From Gnetum montanum (lineage: Eukaryota; Streptophyta; Gnetopsida; Gnetales; Gnetaceae): DNA of 64,000 nucleotides. Made by a program: the position numbers and the translations under genes. The stretch is taken from the NCBI GenBank assembly GCA_015680685.1, contig MNCI01028846.1, positions 212,797-276,796 of the forward strand, written 5' to 3'. Below are positions 55,980 through 64,000 of this stretch, in pieces (position 1 is the first letter of the stretch; every line of letters begins with the position of its first letter). A model generated the notes under the pieces. It ran no database searches and was not told the DNA's origin. It was given only the letters and a program-made list of their open reading frames with translations.

Positions 55980-57180
55980 GGTTGAATCCCAAGCTAAAAC
56001 AAGTTATCAAAGATAAAGTTTAAAAACTTCTCAAAGTAGGATTCATCTACCTTGTGGTAGACAGTGATTGGGTAAGTCCACTTGTTATTATTCCAAAGAA
56101 AGAAGGACAGTGGAGGATTTGTATAGATTTCAAGCTGCTAAATATGGTAACATTCAAAGATCATTTTTTGTTGTTATTTGTGGACCAAGTATTGGATATA
56201 ATCATAAGATACTATTACTACAATTTTTTGGATGAATATAGTGGCTACAACCAAATTCAAATAGCACCAAAAGACCAAGTCAAAATAGCTATCACAAGTC
56301 CTCAAGGGACTTATACATATGAGAAGATATCCTTCGGCCTTTGTAATGCCCCTACAACTTTCCAATGCCTAGTACTAAGAATCTTTCAATAGTAGATTCG
56401 TAGTGGTATGGAAGTCTTCATGGATGACTTCTCCACCTACGATACCGATACCAATTTTGAGCAAGCATTAGACCATCTTGGGTAAGTGTTAAAACAATGC
56501 ATGAAGATAAACCTATGGTTCAACTAGGAGAAGAGCCACTTGATGATTCAAGATGGCATTGTATTGGGACACAAAGTCTCAAGGAAAGAAATAAAGGTGG
56601 ACTCTAAAAAAGTAAGGATCATCCAAGGAATAAGTAGACAACTGTAAATAATAAAAGATGTGAGGTCATTCCTTGGCCATACTAGTTACTACATGTGCTT
56701 CATTGAGAATTTCTCTACGATTACCAAACTATTGGTAGAACTCATGAAAAAAGATGTAGTCTTTGAAAGGACCAAGAAATGTGAATAGACATTCCAACAC
56801 TTAAAGAAGAAGCTTGTAGAAACTCCAATTCTATGTGCTCTAGATTGGTCCAAGCCATTTCATATAATGGCAAATGCATCTAACTATGCTTTGAAAGTAG
56901 TGCTTACACAAATGGATGATAAAAAATGTGCACTACTTAACTATACCACCATTGAAAAAGAACTCATGACAATGGTGTATGCTTTGGAAAAATTCAGACA
57001 CTATGTTTGGATATCTAATTTTTATGTGCATAGACCATAGTGTAATCTAATTCCTAATGAATAAACTAGCAATAAGACCCTGTGTTATATGGTGGTTGGT
57101 AATCTTACAAAAATTTGATCTTACCATGGTGGATAAGAAAGAGACCAAGAATGTAGTTGTTGATCATTTGTCTTAGTTAA
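55980..57180 (+). pseudogene. Element E reverse transcriptase and RNase H
   Basis: RT copies RNA to DNA. Open at 56054-56392: SDWVSPLVIIPKKEGQWRIC, FLDEYSGYNQIQIAP (family FLDGYSGYNQI; Gly changed to Glu) and SFGLCNAPTTFQ. The active-site box lies just after a stop, VFMDDFS near 56409-56430, the gypsy (Y/F)xDD form. Thumb and connection follow with stops. RNase H begins PFHIMANASNYALKVVL near 56860; its first Asp (DAS) is Asn. YHELMTMVYALEKFRHY-like words and a spacer follow. This is the only RT of the family in the window. Confidence 0.85.
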
Positions 57181-57189
57181 GATGGGATA

Positions 57190-58505
57190 GAAATGAGAAT
57201 GAAAAATCCTTATTTGATCAATTTCCAGATGAGCTTCTCTTTGCTAAGTCCATTGAAGTTCAAGTACCAAAGGTTACTAATTGGTATGATGAGTTTCTCT
57301 TCTATCTACTCACATAAGAGACTCTCATAGAATGGGATAATAAGAAGAAATCATTGTTTCTTCACTAGGTTAAGCATTACATGAAAATTAAAGGCAACCT
57401 CTACAAGGTTTATGCCAATGGCCTAGTACAATGATCTATACCCAATGAAGATTAGTTGCGAGTCCTCTAGGATGTTCATGAAGGTTCTTATGGAGGCCAT
57501 TATGTAGGAAGATGGATAGCCACAAAGATCTTCATGGCAGGATACTTTTGGCCAATCATCTTCAGGGATGTTCATCATTTCTCTTGTTCATGCAATTGAC
57601 GTCAAAGAGATGGAGGAATGATCGCACAAATGGAAGGGCTCTAACAATGAATCAAACCATTGGATCCTTTCAACCTTTAGGAAATTGACTTTATAGGATC
57701 CATCACTCCCATGTCAAATGGAAAGGCCTATGTCATAGTTGATGTTGAGTATTGTACTAAATTGGCTGAAGCTACGGCTGTATTTGACTATACATCTACT
57801 ACTATAGCTCAATATGTTCAATAATAGGTGGTAAACAAGTTTGATATGCTTAGAGCACTAATATTAGATAACATGACACCTTTCACAGGGTTTATTTTTT
57901 AGAAGTTGATGCAATGCTTGGGGGTGCAACATAAACTTACAACCTCCTATCACCCCCAAGCCAACAGTCAAGCTAAGATTACCAATAGGGATATTACAAA
58001 AATCTTAATGCAAACCATCAGTAAATATAGGAAAGGCTAAAGCACTAAACTTAACTATGTCTTTTAGGCATATCACTCAACATGGAAACTTCCTATAGGC
58101 TACTCTCCCTATGAGTTAGTGTACGAAAAGTTACCTAAACTTCCAATCCACGATGAACACTAAATACTTACAACTATCTGTAAGCTTAACCTAGATACTA
58201 ATCTAGCACAAAAAGAATGTCTTATGACACTTAATGTGCTAGATGAAAACTGACGAATTGCCTTAATGATGAATGAAGTGCACAAAGTACATAATAAGTA
58301 ACATCAGGATGCACAGATAAAGAAAATTACATTCAAATTTGGAGATAAGATCCTTTATTGGAGTCCCATGCATGTACCATAATTAACTATGTTACAAACA
58401 TTGTGGGAAGGACCTTACATTATTCATTCAACTTTTTCTTCTAGGGCCATGATAATTTACCATCCAACCAGCCCTCAAAAACACATGTTAGTCAACGTGT
58501 AGTAA
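57190..58505 (+). pseudogene. Element E integrase
   Basis: Spacer LRWDRNENEKSLFDQF near 57180, zinc region VKHYMKIKGNLYKVY and DVHHFSCSCN (57370-57600), core EIDFIGSITPMSNGKAY (57689 on), ILDNMTPFT (second Asp kept), and YHPQANSQAKITN, where the catalytic Glu of QVEVTN is Lys. The C-terminus WKLPIGYSPYELVYEKLPKL and TLWEGPYIIH runs on to SRAMIIYHPTSPQKHMLVNV near 58500. Stops are frequent. Confidence 0.8.
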
Positions 58506-58559
58506 CTTAAGCCATTCATGGAATCCCAAGTAACCAACAACACTAACATATCTACTTAA

Positions 58560-59515
58560 GAACAAGCATGCTCCATTTTCTAAATCTCCTTCTTCCAACA
58601 CAGTCATGGGGGAGATCTCCATATTATAAAATCTTGATGAGGACAACTAATTTTTTACCTTTTTGTTCTTCAATATTTTTTATACATTTTTCATTTTCTT
58701 AAATATTTCACTGATTATTTTATATTTTATATCTTTTCATTTTCTTTGTTATTTTCTTATTATTTCTTGTTGTGTAAAAATTAGTCTTATTCAAAATCTT
58801 GGATTTTGTTCCATTGCTATTGCAGAATTTTGAAAATGTTTTGAACATAGCTATAGAGATTCTAATTGATTTACAATAGGCCAATTTTTTCCTTGGATTA
58901 TGTTCTCTACTAATAATCTGTCAGTTTTATTATGGTATCAGGTAATAAGCTCACCACATCCACCCATTCCATATGTTGCATTTAGAGTCTACATCATGGA
59001 ACCATACAAGTTCTTTCACATTAAACCTAAAAAGTAACATGTGATCTTGTTACCTAACGAATTGGGGAAGTATCGAGTGGGATTGAAAAGGGTGTGATAT
59101 TAAGGGGATTTGAGATGCTCTAGTCTTAACTTCTTTCTTAAGTCCATGACTCTTCATTGGTATACCATCACTCCTATTATTGACCATAAAAGGAAGCATG
59201 TCTTTGCATGGTGTGGGTCCCATGATTAAAAAAAAATCACAATAGCAAGAATTCAAAGCACACCCCTTAGATAATTTTGTGGGCTACAAGTACTAGTTAT
59301 GGGACTAAAAAAACATGTTGCCCATGCCTGAAAGCACTCCTCTAACTAAGATCCTTCTACTTCCTTCTTCTCTTTTCTTCTTCTCTTGGAGTGATGGTTG
59401 TCTTTTGTGGTTCTCTTGGACTTTTGATGGTAGAAGAGGAGGAACATGTCAAACACTACTGCAAATATTAAGACCAAAAACTAAGAAAAAAATAAATCAT
59501 TACAATTGAAGAGGG
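58560..59515 (+). other. Non-coding tail of element E
   Basis: Starts with the polypurine-like CAGTCATGGGGGAGAT near 58600, T-rich stretch 58650-58760, boxes near 59088 (AGGGTGTGATATTAAGGGG), 59210 (GGTGTGGGTCCC) and 59250 (GAATTCAAAGCACACCCC). Ends at the RTE LINE. Confidence 0.6.
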
Positions 59516-61131
59516 GTTTGGTGACTATGGAGATTGTACAAACCTAAAGGTGCATATTTAAAGTAGTTTTGGTAAAAGACAATGAAATTTTGGATAGGTG
59601 GAAAAATTATTTTTCAAGAATTATTAATTAAATAATTTCTAAGAAAAGACATCTAATAAGAACCAAATTTTGGTTTGGTTAATAAGCTTTCCTTCTTTGA
59701 GGTGAAGATAGCCTTATCAAAGATGAAAAATGGAAAAGCTATTGGACCATATAATATGCCTATGGATGCTTCGAAAGCATTAGGGGATACAGGAGTTTCT
59801 GGGCTGACAATTAGTTTAACAAAATTTTGAAGGATGGAGAAATGCCGAACATTTAGAGAAAAAGTTTTGGTGTTTCCATTAACAAAAATAAAGGAGATGT
59901 ACAACATTGTGCAAACTATAGAGGGATCAAGCTAATGAGCCATTCTATGAAGTTTTGGGAGAGCATCATAAAGCAATGTCTCATACTTGAATCAATAGTC
60001 TCAAAAAATCAATTTGGATTTATGCTAGGGAGATCTACCATTGAGGTTATTTTTTATACAATGGCTTATGGAGAAATTCAAAAAACATAGAAAAGATATA
60101 CATATGATATTTGTTGATTTGGAAAAAGCACATGACAAAGTGCCTAGAGATATTATTTGGTGGGTCTTGCAAAGGAAAACCATTCCTGATAAATATATTA
60201 AAGTGATTTAAGATATGTATGAAGGAGCTACCACTAAAATTAGAATAGCTTGTGGCATGACATTTGATTTTCAGTTATAGTAAGTCTACATCAATTGCTA
60301 TTATTATGGATGAGTTAACAAAAGAAATACAAGATGAATTCCCTTAGTGTATGCTATTTGTAGATGATATTATGTTGGTGGATACATCTCAGGAAAACAT
60401 TGTTGCTAAAATGGAGAAGTAGGGACATGCTCTACAACCAAAAGGCTTAAAAATAAGGAGAAGTAAGTTAAAATATATGGAATGCAATTTTCATGGCAGC
60501 ATAAATAGTGGTGAAATAGAAATGACTATTCGAGGCAAAAAAGTATCTCACTATAAATAGTTTTGCTACCTAGTATTAATTCTTTAATTAGATGGTGAAA
60601 TTGACAAAGATATTAGAAATAAAATTGAGGTAGAATGGTCAAAGTGGGAACAAGCTAGTGGTGTTCTAAGGGGAAATTTTACAGAACAACAATTGGATCT
60701 ACTATCTTATATGGTGCTGAATGTTGGGCAGTACAAAAGATGTATGAACAACAAATCAATGTGGCAAAAATGCAAATGCTTTGATAAATGTTGAGTGTTA
60801 TTAGAAGAGATAAATTACATAATATAGACATCAAAGAAAAACTTGGAGTGGCTTCTATTTCAGATAAGTTAACAAAATTGTGGCTTAGATGGTTTAGACA
60901 TGTACAAAGAATATCAAACAATGAGCCTTTAAGCAAAGGTTGCTACATTGCTATTTTAAGAAAGCCACCAAAAGAAAGACCAAAGAAGATATGGAACAAA
61001 ATGATCTAAAATGATTTGAAGGAACTACAAATAAACAAAAATTTAACTCTTCATAGAGGCAAATGGCGAAAAACAGCTTATGTAATTGACCCCATTTTGT
61101 TGGGACAAGGCTAGGATGATGATGATGATTA
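59515..61131 (+). pseudogene. RTE-type LINE, 5'-truncated, with 3' end
   Basis: Non-LTR reverse transcriptase. Readable blocks in shifting frames: VLVKDNEILDRWKNYFSRII (about 59570-59630), KMKNGKAIGP, NYRGIKLMSHSMKFWE (59918 on), NQFGFMLGRST (60008), ICWFGKS-type remains of the VFIDLEKAYD block, and LFVDDIMLVD (60355 on, the F(A/V)DD active site). 60788-61009 holds the C-terminal MLSVIRRDKLHNIDIKEKLG and RWFRHVQR. A stretch before the FVDD box (GSALSPYLF-type) is deleted. The 3' end is GGCTAGGATGATGATGATGATT, the simple-repeat tail expected of RTE elements. The 5' half including endonuclease is absent. Confidence 0.85.
61110..61131 (+). repeat. GAT microsatellite at RTE 3' end
   Basis: Five GAT units after CTAGGAT. 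RTE LINEs end in such short tandem repeats rather than poly-A. Confidence 0.8.
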
Positions 61132-62165
61132 ATTTTTCTACATGAAGAGAGGGTTTGTTAGCAATGCCCATGAAATCTAAAAACTTAAAAGGATGGACTT
61201 TAGTAGACTCAATATGTCCAAGGGAATGGAAGTGCTAAGCAAAAAGTTTAAGTAATAATAGAGGATTGCACTAGTCTTCCTCATTTGTGACCCAAAAATA
61301 TAGCTAAGAGCACTAGACTCTTACTTTTAATTTTTGACAAAAAGTAAAAAATTAATCAAATACCATCTCACTTAGTTTCAAGAACAATGAAGGAATAGTC
61401 CTAAAAAGGAAGACAAATTTGGAAATTTGGTACAATCAAGGAACAATCCTAAAAAAGGAAGGCAAATTGGTGCAATCAACTTATTCTAGCAATGAAAACA
61501 AATTAGATGTTTTAGATGACATCTTCAGGAAAACAACCAAAATGCACCCACATTAGTCATAGATGGATCCAACACAAATTCAAGAGTGAGAGTAAATGAA
61601 ATTCTTCAATTCTTATAGTAACATATGAACATCATCAAAAAATAGTGCAGAACCATAAAATTGCATGGGACACAGTGGATATGTTTAAGAAAGCTTTCAA
61701 CTAGACAAGATAATCAAACTTTGTATGGAAATGGAAAAAGTGTGGGAAATCATCAATCAACTTAAACAAATCATAGAGATTCCCAACAATAACTACAAGC
61801 AACAATACATTGATTAGGCTTTTCTCGTTAGAAGTGCTCAAGTAGTTCCCATTTATGATCGAGTCAACAATATGTAATTATTCTAATCTTCAACCATTAT
61901 GGCATCAAATTAAATAACAAGCTAGTCCTTCAAGAGCTTCTATCTTTTCATTTTCAAAATGTACTTTCTATCTCTTATTATTCCTACGAATATTTATTAT
62001 TGTATGTCCATGCATTAGTGACATAACTCACATATGAAAATGATATTTAAGCAAAATTTTTTGAGACAAAAATACATTCATTCACAGTAAATGATTCAGC
62101 ATGTCTTCTTCCAGCCTCCATGTCATGGTCATTATTTATATTTCAACTTTTATTTCATTTTGCAT
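61132..62165. other. Anonymous stretch, possibly 3' part of element E
   Basis: No intact ORF. 61384-61480 has a two-copy repeat of about 46 bp (CCTAAAAAGGAAG.CAAATTTGG). 61560-61810 reads in a broken frame as Lys/Gln/Glu-rich sequence (MEKVWEIINQLKQIIEIPNN), which may be the coiled coil of an Athila-type 3' ORF, but I cannot align it securely. Confidence 0.35.
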
Positions 62166-62167
62166 TA

Positions 62168-62540
62168 TTACATACCTTCATCCATATTTTTGAAAGATGG
62201 ATGACTAATTTTTACTATGGTTTTTGTGTTGCAGCGTTTCAGTATTAACATAAAGCCTTTGCAGGAAATGAAAATTAAAATGGGCATTCTTGTTAAAAGA
62301 CAAGGCTTAGTTGTCTCCTGGACAAGCGTTTTTAAGATCAGCTGAAAAGATGAAACCTCCAAAAACACCAGCAAAACCAATTGGACCTTCTTTTCTTTGC
62401 TGATCCTTGTCTTTGGGTTTCCCCTCTTCCTCTGTCCTTTTGCTTAAGATGCTTCTTTTATTAATAAAGATTTGAATCAATTCTATTAAACACGCCCCTC
62501 GTAAAATTCTTACCTTTGCATTACATCTTTTTTTTTTAAC
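62168..62540 (-). other. Possible host-gene fragment or exon-like segment
   Basis: The composition differs from the TEs: fewer stops, and splice-like words on both strands. The plus strand has TTTTTGTGTTGCAG near 62222-62235. The minus strand has AAAGGTAAGAATTTT near 62515-62501. A minus-strand frame of about 50 codons (DKDQQRKEGPIGFAGVFGGF) ends at a stop near 62300, and a second frame of 70 codons overlaps it. I do not recognise a protein. It could be intergenic chance. Confidence 0.2.
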
Positions 62541-62680
62541 TTAAAAAAAAAACTCTAGAATGAAAGAATGACCAATCACTGTTTTTCCCTGGAATTTAAA
62601 AAATTTTAGAATAAAATAAAATCCAAAGCTGTATACACCCCACCACCTATACATTTGCAAATTCTCGCATCTGTACATAA

Positions 62681-62767
62681 TCATATCGCAAATATGACAG
62701 AAAAATGGAATAATATAGCAGTATAAATATTTGCCCGAGATGCATTTGAGCACATATCAAACAAATT
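62681..62767 (+). repeat. 87-bp exact direct repeat, left copy
   Basis: Starts TCATATCGCAAATATGACAG and is identical over 87 bp to 63751-63837. A single N at 62787 follows 20 bp later. Confidence 0.95.
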
Positions 62768-62786
62768 CTTAGGAATTTTTTATGGG

Positions 62787-63638
62787 NTGAATTTAGGCTG
62801 TCTTTATGATGAATTCCCTCATAGAGCCAACCGTCTTGCTGCACATAATCTCCATCACGTTGCCCAATTATTCACAGTTAGCAATGACACTGTTACCCTC
62901 TCTTGGCAACATGCCAAGGTTAAATGGGGATTTCAAAGAGAGGACACTCCCATCTACGAACATATTAAGCATGTTCTTACAAACTTTGGTGTTCCTAGAC
63001 AACAGAACAACACTCCTTGGTACGATGATTGGTTCTGGCCCGATGGCTCACCTTTGCGTTCTTTACGTAGTGCTAAAGCCAAATCTTGGTTTCACGCACC
63101 AGACTTTCAACTCTCCATCCTAAATAGATGATGGGAAATGCATCTTGAGGATCATCAATGGAGAGCTATTTTTCATCGAATATGGACTTCCAAGGCCCAA
63201 CCTAAGCATTGCTTCCTTTTCTGGTCTTTGATTCACCAAGGTCTTCCGATTGGACATCGGCTTCATTTCTTAGGTATCGATTATCCTAAATGCAACATTT
63301 GTCAAGCTGACGATTCCTTTGAGCACGTTTTCTGGGATTGCCCATTCTCTCGTCAAATTTGGCAATGGTGCCACTCTCTTCAAATCTTTCTTCCTAACCA
63401 TGTTGTCAATTTCCCTTCCTGCATTCTCAAAGATGATTATGTTAAGAAACACCTTCAAAGAGCATGGAAAATCCTCTTATATGAGCTTATCTTCTTTATC
63501 TGGAAATGTCGCTTGGATGCTTGGTATCACAATACCACTTTCACTGAATTTGACTATGGCATGAAATGTTCTATTGCTAGCAATGTTCAACTTCAATGTC
63601 GAGAACTAGGCTTTACACATAATATTACCTTTTCTTAA
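62787..63638 (+). pseudogene. L1-type LINE ORF2 C-terminus with zf-RVT domain
   Basis: One frame runs from the N at 62787 to a stop at 63636, with a single in-frame TGA at 63129. The N-part reads LGCLYDEFPHRANRLAAHNL and WYDDWFWPDGSPLRSL. The zf-RVT domain (zinc-binding, in plant L1 ORF2) covers about 63140-63480: WTSKAQPKHCFLFWSLIHQG, LPIGHRLHFLGI and CNICQADDSFEHVFWDCPFS, with the C..C...H....C zinc ligands. The C-terminal tail follows. It is far better preserved than anything else here and is bounded by N on both sides. RT upstream is absent. The ORF at 62806-63123 is a shadow frame. Confidence 0.8.
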
Positions 63639-63749
63639 GTAGAACCTATTTTGAGCTGATTATGTTAATTCTCATTTCTAGCTTTCGTCCCAGGGGGGTC
63701 ATTTTGCAACTTTGGGCTCTGTTAAGGCTTTGGATTTTTGGTTCTCTTT
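63639..63749 (+). other. 3' flank of the L1-type fragment
   Basis: About 110 bp of T-rich sequence after the stop, up to the N at 63750; probably L1 3' UTR. No poly-A is reached. Confidence 0.5.
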
Positions 63750-63750
63750 N

Positions 63751-63837
63751 TCATATCGCAAATATGACAGAAAAATGGAATAATATAGCAGTATAAATAT
63801 TTGCCCGAGATGCATTTGAGCACATATCAAACAAATT
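63751..63837 (+). repeat. 87-bp exact direct repeat, right copy
   Basis: Identical to 62681-62767 and starting at the base after the N at 63750. Confidence 0.95.
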
Positions 63838-64000
63838 TCGATTTAACAATTATGGTTACAATATCAATACAGATATGGCGGTTTCTGTAATAGAAATCCT
63901 AATGACAAGTTTGTAAGAGATCGAAGATTTCAAATCATTATGGAAATATTTAAAAGTAACCAAAACTGCATCAAATACCCCCATGGAAACCACTTTATGT
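63838..64000. other. Right end, nothing recognised
   Basis: AT-rich sequence without coding potential or repeat signatures that I can see; it may be continuous with the DNA left of 62768. Confidence 0.5.

Larger units (their letters stand above)
52264..59515 (+). mobile_element. Element E: Tat/Athila-like gypsy with full gag-pol remnant
   Basis: The only copy with RT, RNase H and integrase in order. Leader 52264-52420, gag from 52421, protease, RT-RNase H, integrase to about 58505 and tail to the RTE LINE at 59515. The 3' end lies beyond the LINE or outside the window. All frames are broken, so it is not a present-day helper, but its relatives could be. Confidence 0.85.

Noticed and set aside
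62806-63123. 105-residue ORF overlapping the L1 fragment
   Set aside because: A different frame reads the L1 ORF2 C-terminus through 63638 with only one stop.

Overview
This window looks like intergenic DNA from a plant with a large genome, most likely a gymnosperm or another TE-rich seed plant (an inference from content; no species-specific marker is visible). It is AT-rich and is almost entirely transposable elements in different states of decay, often nested in one another. I see no prokaryotic gene organisation, rRNA, canonical tRNA gene or CRISPR array, and no convincing intact host gene. Nearly every open frame is a piece of gag, protease, reverse transcriptase, RNase H, integrase or a LINE protein, broken by nonsense codons. 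Many of those stops stand where sister copies in the window have Trp or Gln, as expected from C-to-T decay of methylated DNA. Layout. 1-2051: 5' part of a minus-strand Ty1/copia element (Copia-1) whose LTR (1765-2051) sits inside the gag of a Ty3/gypsy element. 2052-7984: that gypsy element (Gypsy-1), with gag and protease only and a long 3' LTR carrying a 181-bp tandem repeat. 7985-11156: mostly anonymous, with a possible SINE pair and the non-coding tail of a minus-strand gypsy element here called G. 11157-16785: Copia-2, a SIRE-like copia element with two LTRs but only gag between them. 16786-30085: integrase and RNase H of element G, cut by two insertions: element A (17591-26038, target duplication GTTGT on both sides) and a 3.1-kb LTR-like insertion (26366-29462) with a 29-bp minisatellite. 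30215-31085: a solo LTR of the A/B/C family with a perfect ATAAG duplication. About 31600-32813: a LINE fragment. 32814-34160: a Copia-3 LTR and leader. 34161-45851: elements B (minus) and C (plus), related non-autonomous gypsy copies arranged head to head as a large inverted repeat. 45852-51409, 51410-52263 and 52264 onward: element D, one LTR and element E, so D and E share a single LTR. 59515-61131: an RTE-type LINE inserted in the tail of E. 61132-64000: anonymous sequence plus an L1-type fragment boxed between N characters and an exact 87-bp repeat, probably an assembly error. How they work together. Elements A-E, G and the solo LTR belong to one Tat/Athila-like Ty3/gypsy family. Shared traits are LTR ends TGATG...CATCA, a tRNA-Asp-type primer site, an unusual gag zinc knuckle (CX2CX3HX4C), a long non-coding tail after pol, and an extra 3' ORF. 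That ORF starts just after a conserved branch-point-like and AG splice-acceptor-like signal, which suggests a spliced subgenomic mRNA. E carries RT, RNase H and integrase; D lacks RT; A, B and C lack all pol enzymes and could only have moved with enzymes supplied in trans. Palindromic arrays upstream of the TATA box mark the LTRs of several family members, and a different palindrome marks the Copia-2 LTRs.
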